A DNA stretch of 64,000 bases. Source: Comamonas sp. B21-038. GTDB taxonomy: Bacteria; Pseudomonadota; Gammaproteobacteria; Burkholderiales; Burkholderiaceae_C. The position numbers and the translations under genes are program-made. How positions within the stretch are numbered: position 1 is the stretch's first letter; each line of letters opens with the position of its first letter. Below are positions 9,314 to 16,743 of the stretch, piece after piece. The stretch is from NCBI RefSeq assembly GCF_022387135.1, contig NZ_CP092462.1:4030001-4094000 (forward strand), read 5' to 3'. The notes beneath the pieces are model-generated. The model worked only from the letters and a program-made list of their open reading frames with translations, was not told the origin of the DNA and did not search any database.

Positions 9314-9328
9314 ATCACGGTTTGTGAT
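9314..9328. promoter_or_regulatory. candidate LysR operator ATCAC-N5-GTGAT
   Basis: This perfect 5-base dyad (ATCAC GGTTT GTGAT) contains the LysR-box pattern T-N11-A. It lies between the lysR stop (9350) and the tcuA start (9145), on the promoter side of tcuA. It is the obvious candidate binding site for the adjacent LysR regulator; this is inference from position and symmetry. Confidence 0.5.
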
Positions 9329-9349
9329 GTGGCCGGGCGCCGCCCGCGT

Positions 9350-10288
9350 TCAGGCCGCGAGCGAGGCGCCCAGCCATTGGCCAGACTCCACCAGCCGTCT
9401 GGCGCAATCGACCAGCACCACACGCGCGGCGAGCGCCGCGGGCGACAGCTCATCGTCCGACAGGCTGCACAGCGCCGCCTTGCGGCGCACCGAATCGTCT
9501 GCAATCTGCGACCACTGGAAACGCGCCTCCGCATCGCGGTACATGCCGACGGCCGACCAGGGCTGGACGGTCGCACCCATGCCCGCGTCCACCGCCTCCA
9601 TCAACAGTGGCAGCGAATCGATTTCCATCGCCATCTGCGATTGGAAACCCGCACTGGTGAACGAGGCCATCACCGAGCTGCGCAGCCCATGGCTGCCCGA
9701 GGGCAGGATCAGCGGCACCTGTTGCAGCTGCGCCAGAGTGACCGGCGCGCCATGGCGGATCTTGGGCGCAACAGGGCTCTGGCGGGACTGGATCAGAAAG
9801 AGCTGCTCTTCGAGCAGCGGCGTCACCCGCCAGCGGCGTGCGCTCTGCGTGTCGAACAGAATGGCAACGTCCATCTGCCGGGCGTTGAGCAGACTGGTCA
9901 GGTGGCCGGACAGCGCCGAGACCATGTGCAGCCGCACATCGGGGTAGCGCTCGCGCATGGCCCGCAGCAGCGGCAGGCCCAGCACGTTGGCGATCGTCGG
10001 AGACAGGCCCATGCTGACAGCGCCCGACAGCCGCGCCTGCTGGGCCGCATGGATGGCCTGGTCGGCATGGCGCAGGCTGAGCTGGGCCTCATGGAAAAAC
10101 GCCAGGCCGGCCTCGGTCGGGATGACACCGCGTGAGGTGCGCTGGAGCAAACGGGTAGAAAGCTCGGACTCCAGGCGGCTGACCTGCTGGCTCAGGGCCG
10201 ACTGCACCATGTCCAGATCCAGCGCGGCGCGGCTCATCGAGCCCAGTTCAACGATGCGTACAAAGTAGCGCAGCTGGCGCAGTTCCAT
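9350..10288 (-). CDS. LysR-type transcriptional regulator
   Basis: This 312-residue regulator has a LysR winged-helix domain at residues 1-60 (MELRQLRYFVRIVELGSMSR, then QSALSQQVSRLESEL) and a periplasmic-binding-like effector domain after residue 90. The ATG at 10288 is fixed by the canonical N terminus, with GGAA about 7 bases upstream; the frame extends upstream but without homologous sequence. It lies upstream of tcuA on the same strand, as a TcuR-like activator would, and probably responds to the acid used by TcuAB. It is divergent from the penicillin acylase gene across 151 bases, so it may also affect that gene. Confidence 0.93.
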   Translation of the reverse strand: MELRQLRYFVRIVELGSMSRAALDLDMVQSALSQQVSRLESELSTRLLQRTSRGVIPTEAGLAFFHEAQLSLRHADQAIHAAQQARLSGAVSMGLSPTIANVLGLPLLRAMRERYPDVRLHMVSALSGHLTSLLNARQMDVAILFDTQSARRWRVTPLLEEQLFLIQSRQSPVAPKIRHGAPVTLAQLQQVPLILPSGSHGLRSSVMASFTSAGFQSQMAMEIDSLPLLMEAVDAGMGATVQPWSAVGMYRDAEARFQWSQIADDSVRRKAALCSLSDDELSPAALAARVVLVDCARRLVESGQWLGASLAA

Positions 10289-10439
10289 GGTGGGGTTCCT
10301 TCCGAAGTCGCAGCCGCGAGCGCGTGCAGATGCGCGCATCCTCGCACAGATTGGAGCCCCGCCGGCGCCTGGCGCCAACGCGATTGCGCAGCGCGGGCAA
10401 GCATGGCATTGTCCCTGGACCATAACGAGGAGACATACC

Positions 10440-12908
10440 ATGCCCCACCACGACCCCCGTCGTTTTGCCACCCGCCTGGCGCTGCCACTGGCCGCTGCGC
10501 TGCTTGCCGCCGGTTGCAGCTCCCTGGGCACACCGCCCACCAGCCAGCACAGCGCCAGGATTGCCGGGCTGGAAAAGCCGGCCGAGGTACTGGTCGACCA
10601 GTGGGGCGTGCCGCACATCTACGCCGGCACCACCTATGACGCTTTTGTCGTGCAAGGCTATATGGCGGCGCGCGACCGGCTCTGGCAGATGGACTTGTGG
10701 CGCAAGCGCGGACTGGGCCAGATGGCCCAGGACTTTGGCCCTGCCTGGGTCGAGAGCGACAAGGCGGCGCGCGCGGTGCTGTTCCGTGGCGACATGTACC
10801 GCGAATGGCTGGCCTATGGCTCGGACTCCAAACGCGTCGCCGAAGCCTTTGTGGCCGGGGTGAATGCCTTTGTCGCCCAGACGAAGGCCGACCCCAGCCT
10901 GCTGCCCGAAGAGTTCAGGCTGCTGGGCTACCAGCCGGCCCGATGGGCTGCGGAAGACACGGTCCGCATCCGCCACCATGGCCTGACCCTGAACTTCACC
11001 GGCGAAGTGGACCGCGCCCAGGCCTTTTGCGAGGGCCAGCACAACGGCGCCCGGGTGGACTGGCTGCGCCGCGAGCTGGTGCCCGATGTGAAGCCGCAGA
11101 TTCCCGAGGGGCTGGAGGTCTGCGGCCTGCCCGGCAAAGAGCTCAAGCGCGCCTATGCGCTGGCCACTGCCAGCCCGCGCTTCACCAAGGACAACGTCAA
11201 GGTCTCGGCCCAGGACATGACACCCGAGCAGTTGCTGGCGCTGTCCGAATCCACCTTGAACCAGCCCGATGCGAATACCTTGGCCAGCTACGGCAGCAAC
11301 AACTGGACGATCGCGCCGGGCATGACCACCACCGGCCGCCCGATTCTGGCCAATGACCCGCACCGCGCCCATGGCGCGCCCAGCCTGCGCTATATCTCGC
11401 ACATCTCCGCGCCTGGCATGGATGTGATCGGTGCTGGCGAGCCGTTTTTGCCTGGCATCTCCATCGGCCACAACGGCCGCATCGCCTTTGGCCTGACGCG
11501 CTTCTACATGGACCAGGAAGACCTGTATGTCTACGAAACCAACCCGCAGAACAGCAAGGAATACAGGTACCAGGGCCGCTGGGAGCCGATGACCCGGGTG
11601 ACGGAGAGTATTGCCGTCAAGGGCGCCGCCCAGCCCGTCATCGTCGAGAACTGGTACACCCGCCACGGCCCGGTGCTGGCTGCCGAAGGCAACAAGGCCT
11701 ATGCGCTGCGCGCCGCCTGGCTGGACCTGGGCATGGCGCCCTACTTCGGCTCGATGGACTATATGCGTGCGCAGGATTTCGACCAGTTCCGCGCCGCGAT
11801 GAACCGCTGGGGCGCACCGGGCGAGAACCAGGTCTATGCCGACAGCAGTGGCAACATTGGCTGGATTCCGGGCGGGCTCACCCCCATCCGCCCCAACTGG
11901 GATGGGCTGACACCGGTGCCCGGTGACGGCCGCTATGAATGGTCGGGCTACCGCAACGGCGACGAGCTGCCCTGGGAGTTCAACCCGCAGCGCGGCTATG
12001 TGGTGACGGCCAACGAAAACAATGTGCCGCCCACCCACCCGCTCTACCAAAAGGGCATTGGCTACGAATGGTCGGACGCAGCCCGCGCACAGCGCCTGCA
12101 TGGCCTGTTTGAAAAGGCCGCCAAGGACGGCAAGAAGCTCAGCGTCGCAGACTCCGAAGCCTGGCAGACCGACATCGTCGCCGTACCGGCCCAGCGCCTG
12201 CTCAAACTGCTGGCACCACTGCAAAGCAGCGATACACAGACTGCCCAGGGCCTGGCACTGCTGCAAGCCTGGGACGGCACGATGGCCAAGGACAGCGCAG
12301 CCGCCGCGCTCTACGAAGTCTGGAGCAATGCCACCCTGAAGAAAGCGCTGACCGACAAGGTGCTGGCCGCCAACGAGCGCAGCTTTGCCAAAGAGACCAG
12401 CGCCACCCGCATGATCGCGGTGCTGGAAAGCCCGCAGGGCTGGATGAGCGAGGCCGAGCGTGACCAGGTGCTGCTCTCGTCCATCGCACCGGCGATGCAG
12501 TGGCTGCAGACCAAGCTGGGGGCAGATGCCAGGAGCTGGACCTGGGGCAGCCTGCACCAGGCGATCTTTGTGCACCCGCTCGCCGGCGTGGTGGACAGTG
12601 CCACCCAGCAAAGGCTCAATGTCGGCGTGGGCGGCATCGGCGGCTCCTGGGCTACGCCGATGGCTACCAGCTACAACGTGGACACCTACCAGCTGACCTC
12701 TGGCGCATCCTTCCGCATGGTGGTGGACGTGGGCAACTGGGACGCCTCGCGCGTGGTCAACACGCCAGGCCAATCGGGCAACCCCGCCAGCCCGCATTAC
12801 CGCGACCTGGCCAACACCTGGGCCGCAGGCCAGTACTTTCCGCTGGCCTACTCGCGCAGTGCGGTGGAAAAAGCCACCCGCGAGCGCATTGCGTTGACAC
12901 CGCAGTAA
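10440..12908 (+). CDS. penicillin acylase family lipoprotein (Ntn hydrolase)
   Basis: This 822-residue protein of the penicillin/acyl-homoserine-lactone acylase family (peptidase S45) hydrolyses an amide to release an acyl chain. The N terminus is a lipoprotein signal (RRFATRLALPLAAALLAAGC), so the mature protein is membrane-anchored. The family opening VDQWGVPHIYAGTTYDAF is present. The autocatalytic cleavage site is YGS286NNW, where Ser286 would become the N-terminal nucleophile of the beta chain. ACGAGGAG precedes the ATG at 10440. Substrate cannot be read from sequence: beta-lactam side chains, N-acyl amino acids, AHLs or other amides are possible. Confidence 0.92.
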   Translation: MPHHDPRRFATRLALPLAAALLAAGCSSLGTPPTSQHSARIAGLEKPAEVLVDQWGVPHIYAGTTYDAFVVQGYMAARDRLWQMDLWRKRGLGQMAQDFGPAWVESDKAARAVLFRGDMYREWLAYGSDSKRVAEAFVAGVNAFVAQTKADPSLLPEEFRLLGYQPARWAAEDTVRIRHHGLTLNFTGEVDRAQAFCEGQHNGARVDWLRRELVPDVKPQIPEGLEVCGLPGKELKRAYALATASPRFTKDNVKVSAQDMTPEQLLALSESTLNQPDANTLASYGSNNWTIAPGMTTTGRPILANDPHRAHGAPSLRYISHISAPGMDVIGAGEPFLPGISIGHNGRIAFGLTRFYMDQEDLYVYETNPQNSKEYRYQGRWEPMTRVTESIAVKGAAQPVIVENWYTRHGPVLAAEGNKAYALRAAWLDLGMAPYFGSMDYMRAQDFDQFRAAMNRWGAPGENQVYADSSGNIGWIPGGLTPIRPNWDGLTPVPGDGRYEWSGYRNGDELPWEFNPQRGYVVTANENNVPPTHPLYQKGIGYEWSDAARAQRLHGLFEKAAKDGKKLSVADSEAWQTDIVAVPAQRLLKLLAPLQSSDTQTAQGLALLQAWDGTMAKDSAAAALYEVWSNATLKKALTDKVLAANERSFAKETSATRMIAVLESPQGWMSEAERDQVLLSSIAPAMQWLQTKLGADARSWTWGSLHQAIFVHPLAGVVDSATQQRLNVGVGGIGGSWATPMATSYNVDTYQLTSGASFRMVVDVGNWDASRVVNTPGQSGNPASPHYRDLANTWAAGQYFPLAYSRSAVEKATRERIALTPQ

Positions 12909-12932
12909 GCCACAGCGGCGCGGCAGCCGCAA

Positions 12933-12968
12933 GGCGATGCAGGCCATCGTCGGATCGCCTGCATCGCC
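12933..12968 (+). terminator. strong 12-base-pair hairpin after the acylase gene
   Basis: GGCGATGCAGGC and GCCTGCATCGCC form a perfect 12-bp stem around a 12-base loop, 24 bases after the acylase stop. No U-tract follows on either strand, so it is either a non-canonical terminator or an mRNA 3'-end stabiliser. Confidence 0.4.
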
Positions 12969-13007
12969 CTCTGCCCCCACAGGTCTGCGGGGGTGTGGGG
13001 CAGGTGC

Positions 13008-13256
13008 TTACAGCAGGGCCAACCGCAGACCTTCTGCCGAGAGCCCATAGGCCTGCATGAACACCTCATAGCGCGCATGCGTACGGGTGTCCTCGAGGGT
13101 CTCCATCCCCACGCTGTGCAGGTTGCCTTGCAGCCGCTGGCCTTCACGCAAGGGCTGGTTGCCCCATTGTTCGGCCAGCGCGTAGCTGCCATCGGCCAGC
13201 TGCAGGCCGATGAGGCCGGTCTGCGGCTGGTAGACCAAGATCTGTGCTTGCTCCAT
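13008..13256 (-). CDS. small protein of unknown function (82 residues)
   Basis: I do not recognise this protein. It is an 82-residue soluble-looking product, beta-rich in appearance (MEQAQILVYQPQTGLIGLQL), without signal peptide, cysteine cluster or membrane segment. AAGGAG sits seven bases before the ATG at 13256, a strong argument that it is translated. It is 49 bases downstream of the YcaC-like hydrolase gene on the same strand and probably co-transcribed with it. Confidence 0.7.
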   Translation of the reverse strand: MEQAQILVYQPQTGLIGLQLADGSYALAEQWGNQPLREGQRLQGNLHSVGMETLEDTRTHARYEVFMQAYGLSAEGLRLALL

Positions 13257-13305
13257 GGCGGGACTCCTTCGCAGTGGCAACCGGGTGGGCTAGGGCAACG
13301 GCGCC

Positions 13306-13935
13306 TTACTGGCCGCCCTTGGCGCGCGCATAGCTGTTCATCAGATTGCGGTAATCCGGGATATGGTTGCTGAACAGGGTGCCCAGGCCTTCGACATCAT
13401 TGCGCCAGTCGCGGTGCAGCTCACAGGCCACGCCGAACCAAGTCATCAGCTGCGCGCCTGCCGCCTCCATGCGGCGCCAGGCCGAATCGCGGGTGACTTC
13501 GTTGAAGGTACCCGAGGCATCGGTCACCACGAACACGTCAAAGCCCTCTGCAATCGCCGCCAGAGCCGGGAAAGCCACGCAGACCTCGGTCACCACACCG
13601 GCAATGATCAGCTGCTTTTTGCCGGTGGCCTTGACGGCCTTGACGAAGTCCTCGTTGTCCCAGGCATTGATCTGGCCGGGGCGGGCGATGAACGGTGCAC
13701 GGGGATGGGCCTGGACCAGCTCAGGTACCAGCGGGCCATTGGGCCCATCTTCAAAGCTGGTGGTCAGAATCGTGGGTAGCTGGAAATAATTGGCCAGATC
13801 ACTCAGCGCCAGCACATTGTTCTTGAACTTGTCGGGGTCGATGTCGCGCACCAGCGAGAGCAGACCGGTCTGGTGGTCCACCAGCAGCACGGCAGCATTG
13901 TCTTTGTCGAGGCGAACATAGGGCTTGGAGGTCAT
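13306..13935 (-). CDS. isochorismatase-fold cysteine hydrolase, YcaC-like
   Basis: This 209-residue hydrolase of the isochorismatase superfamily is closest in pattern to YcaC. The nucleophile Cys119 lies in IIAGVVTEVCVAFPAL, the catalytic Asp20 in AAVLLVDHQTGLL, and RPGQINAWDNEDF and VVTDASGTFNE are typical of YcaC proteins. The ATG at 13935 has AAAGGA upstream; the frame opens further upstream but without homology. The substrate is unknown for the family (probably an amide). The upstream 200 bases hold repeated GAACGAT elements, suggesting a dedicated regulator not seen here. Confidence 0.9.
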   Translation of the reverse strand: MTSKPYVRLDKDNAAVLLVDHQTGLLSLVRDIDPDKFKNNVLALSDLANYFQLPTILTTSFEDGPNGPLVPELVQAHPRAPFIARPGQINAWDNEDFVKAVKATGKKQLIIAGVVTEVCVAFPALAAIAEGFDVFVVTDASGTFNEVTRDSAWRRMEAAGAQLMTWFGVACELHRDWRNDVEGLGTLFSNHIPDYRNLMNSYARAKGGQ

Positions 13936-14012
13936 GGTCGTTCCTTTTCTGAAGCGCTGGCGGGACGGGCCCACCGCAAGCGTCTGCAACGAGGATTCGT
14001 GCTTAACGCCTG

Positions 14013-14087
14013 GAACGAATATTAGCGATGGAACGATCAACGATAAATCACTGAAATTCGCATTCATCGTTCAAAAAAATGAACGAT
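14013..14087. promoter_or_regulatory. cluster of GAACGA(T) repeats and a perfect palindrome
   Basis: GAACGA/GAACGAT occurs at 14013, 14031 and 14081, and inverted (ATCGTTC) at 14066. The last two form a perfect dyad ATCGTTCA-AAAAAA-TGAACGAT at 14066-14087. The region is much more AT-rich than its surroundings and lies between the divergent YcaC-like gene and mnmA. This looks like a multi-site operator for the YcaC-like gene; the regulator is not identified. Confidence 0.55.
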
Positions 14088-14151
14088 TAGCATGGCTTGG
14101 CGCATAGCCCTTGCACAGCGGCCGCCCGCTGCCCAGCGGATAATTGCGCCC

Positions 14152-15279
14152 ATGGTTAAACAGCGCATCGTAGTGGGGCTGAGTGGCGGCGTGGATTCGG
14201 CCGTCACCGCGTATTTGCTCAAAAAGCAGGGGCACGAGGTCGTCGGCATCTTCATGAAGAACTGGGAAGATGACGACGACAGCGAGTACTGCTCGTCCAA
14301 CATCGACTTTGTCGATGCCGCAGCCGTGGCCGACGTGGTGGGCATCGAGCTGGAACACGTCAACTTTGCGGCCGACTACAAGGACCGGGTGTTTGCCGAG
14401 TTTCTGCGCGAATACCAGGCCGGCCGCACACCCAACCCCGATGTGCTGTGCAATGCCGAGATCAAGTTCAAGGCCTTTTTGGACCATGCCATGCGGCTGG
14501 GCGCCGAAAAGATTGCCACCGGCCACTACGCCCGTGTGCGCCAGAACCCCGACACCCAGTTGTTCGAACTGCTCAAGGGCCTGGACCCGGCCAAGGACCA
14601 GAGCTATTTTCTGCACCGCCTGAACCAGGCCCAGCTGTCCAGATCGCTGTTCCCGGTCGGTGAGCTGAAGAAGACCGAGGTGCGCCGCATTGCCGAGGAA
14701 ATCGGCCTGCCCAATGCCAAGAAGAAGGACTCCACCGGTATCTGCTTCATCGGCGAGCGCCCTTTCCGCGATTTTCTCAACCGCTACATCAGCCAGGAAC
14801 CGGGTCCGATCCTCGACGACCGCAACCGCAAGCTGGGCAAGCATGTCGGCCTGTCGTTCTACACCTTGGGCCAGCGCTCGGGTCTGGGCATTGGGGGCGT
14901 GAAGGAAAAAGGCGCTGCCCGTGGCGCAGGCGAGCATGCGCCCTGGTTTGTGGCCCGCAAGGAGCTGGACAAGAACATCCTGCGCGTGGTGCAAGGCCAT
15001 GACCACCCCTGGCTGCTGTCGCAGGCACTGGACGCCGACAACACCAGCTGGGTCGCCGGCCACCCGCCCGCTGCCGGCACCTATGGCTCCAAAACCCGCT
15101 ACCGCCAGCCCGATTCGCCCGCGATCATTGGCGCCGATACGACGCCCGCGCAGTTCCACCTCGACTTCCCCGAGGCGCAATGGGCAGTGACGCCAGGCCA
15201 GTCCGCCGTGCTGTATGACGGCGAGGTCTGCCTGGGCGGCGGCATCATTGCCAGCGTGGCGCCTTCAACGGCCGCTTAA
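14152..15279 (+). CDS. mnmA: tRNA-specific 2-thiouridylase MnmA
   Basis: This 375-residue enzyme catalyses the ATP-dependent 2-thiolation of U34 in tRNA-Lys, -Glu and -Gln, taking sulfur from the Tus relay. The PP-loop [10 protein letters not shown] is at residues 8-17. The catalytic pair is Cys100 (NPDVLCN) and Cys198 ([12 protein letters not shown]), which form the persulfide. The ATG at 14152 gives the standard [13 protein letters not shown] start; the upstream extension in frame is not conserved-looking. It stands alone here, without its common neighbour nudJ. Confidence 0.97.
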   Translation: MVKQRIVVGLSGGVDSAVTAYLLKKQGHEVVGIFMKNWEDDDDSEYCSSNIDFVDAAAVADVVGIELEHVNFAADYKDRVFAEFLREYQAGRTPNPDVLCNAEIKFKAFLDHAMRLGAEKIATGHYARVRQNPDTQLFELLKGLDPAKDQSYFLHRLNQAQLSRSLFPVGELKKTEVRRIAEEIGLPNAKKKDSTGICFIGERPFRDFLNRYISQEPGPILDDRNRKLGKHVGLSFYTLGQRSGLGIGGVKEKGAARGAGEHAPWFVARKELDKNILRVVQGHDHPWLLSQALDADNTSWVAGHPPAAGTYGSKTRYRQPDSPAIIGADTTPAQFHLDFPEAQWAVTPGQSAVLYDGEVCLGGGIIASVAPSTAA

Positions 15280-15291
15280 AAATCCAGCAGC

Positions 15292-16632
15292 TCAGGCGGG
15301 TGCGGCAGGCGCCTGCGCAGCGCCCGGCAGCTCATCGCGCAAGATCCAGGCGGCCTCCTGCGTGCAGGCATGTTCGGGGTAGCGGATCTTCATGCGCATG
15401 AACACGCGCACTGCCTGGTCGGGCTTGTTGGCGCCTTGCTTGAGCACGCGCACCGTCAGCTCCAGCGCCTGGGGCACCAGATCGCTGCCGGCATAGCTTT
15501 TCTCGAAACCATGGAGCAAGGCCAAGGTGTGCGGCAGTTGCATGCGCTTCCAGGCCATCTGTGCCAGTGCCAAGGCATGGCTGGCTTCGTTCAGCCGAAA
15601 GGCTTTGTCGCGCTTGTAGCAACTGCCCCAGACCTCCAGCGCATCGGCACTGCGCTGCTTGCGCAGCAGCAGCGCAACATAGCTTTGCGCATGGCGCGCC
15701 AGCTCGTCGCCCTTGTCGCTGAGCTTGAGCACGCGGTGGTAGCGGCGCTGGTCGGCCAGGCTGTCCGGTTCGCTGCGCTGCCATTCACGGGCTTCGGCCA
15801 GGGCGGCGTTCATGTCGCCGCTTTGCACCAGCTGGGCCACCTGGGCATCGCGGCGCTGGGCCCGCGCAGTCTGCGGGTCCACCACCGGCGCGCCGGCTTC
15901 GGCCTGCGGCGCCTTGTCCGGCGTGATGCCCAACGCCGCATGGTTCTGGTACATCACATAGCCGATCATCGCGGCAATCACGCCGTTGAAATAGATCACG
16001 ACAAAGGCCAGCAAAGGCGCCAGCAGCGCCTGGGGCACCACCGTGACCAACAGCGCAAAGGCCATCGGCACGCCCTGCATCAGCAGGAACAGAAACAGGC
16101 ACAGCAGGCCATAGGGCAGACCGATGGCCCCCATCGTGCTCAGCAGCATGAAGGGGTTGATGGCAGCGCGCAGGCTGCCGCTGGTGATCAGCACCATCAA
16201 CGTGGCGGGGATCAGAAAGGACGAGAGCAGATCGCCCAGCGCCGCCAGCCCCGGGCTGACCCGTGCGAGCATGCCGATCAGAAAGCCATGCACCAGCAAC
16301 ACGCCGAAAAACTTCCAGGGCAGCACCTTGAGGTCGGCATCGCAGGGGTAGTCGTCGTAGTCGTTGCTGTCGAGCACGCCATGCGAGGCATAGGCCGCGA
16401 TCTTGAACGCATGCCGGCTGATCGCCAGCAGCAGGCCCACCGCCACGACCAGACCGATCAGCAGGCCCCACATCAGCATATAGGCGCAGAGCGACAGCAC
16501 CAGCGCATACAGCAAGGGCTTGCGCTGCAATGGGAACAGGAAAAAGCTGTTGAGCTTGCGCCAGAACGGCTCAATCACCCATTGGGCGCTGTCAACCTCG
16601 TCGTCTTGCTGTGGAGAACGCAATGGGCCCAT
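15292..16632 (-). CDS. integral membrane protein with TPR-like C-terminal half
   Basis: I do not recognise a named family. In this 446-residue protein residues 30-250 hold about six hydrophobic segments. After about residue 265 it becomes soluble and helical with repeated A/L-rich helices (MNAALAEAREWQRSEPDS and onward), resembling tetratricopeptide repeats. The start at 16632 has AAAGG six bases upstream and is preferred over two upstream ATGs (16671 and 16698). It ends 12 bases after the convergent mnmA and lies about 110 bases downstream of the rhomboid gene on the same strand. The shared membrane-plus-TPR design suggests a related envelope role. Confidence 0.75.
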   Translation of the reverse strand: MGPLRSPQQDDEVDSAQWVIEPFWRKLNSFFLFPLQRKPLLYALVLSLCAYMLMWGLLIGLVVAVGLLLAISRHAFKIAAYASHGVLDSNDYDDYPCDADLKVLPWKFFGVLLVHGFLIGMLARVSPGLAALGDLLSSFLIPATLMVLITSGSLRAAINPFMLLSTMGAIGLPYGLLCLFLFLLMQGVPMAFALLVTVVPQALLAPLLAFVVIYFNGVIAAMIGYVMYQNHAALGITPDKAPQAEAGAPVVDPQTARAQRRDAQVAQLVQSGDMNAALAEAREWQRSEPDSLADQRRYHRVLKLSDKGDELARHAQSYVALLLRKQRSADALEVWGSCYKRDKAFRLNEASHALALAQMAWKRMQLPHTLALLHGFEKSYAGSDLVPQALELTVRVLKQGANKPDQAVRVFMRMKIRYPEHACTQEAAWILRDELPGAAQAPAAPA

Positions 16633-16743
16633 GGCCAGCCTTTCTGTCTGCAGCCCCCGCTGGCGCAGCATGGGAGCGATCATAAGGCATGGCTTCACGA
16701 AAACTTTACATGGCGCTGACGCCTACAGGCGCTCGGCCAGCGT

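Noticed and set aside
10248-12980. Very long open frame (about 910 codons) on the minus strand opposite the penicillin acylase gene
   Set aside because: It is a mirror of the high-GC coding strand; the product is His/Gly/Ala/Val-rich without any domain, while the plus strand has a full domain, lipobox and ribosome site.
12969-13000. GC-rich inverted repeat CCCCC...GGGGG after the acylase gene
   Set aside because: Short, with no U-tract and overshadowed by the 12-bp hairpin just upstream.
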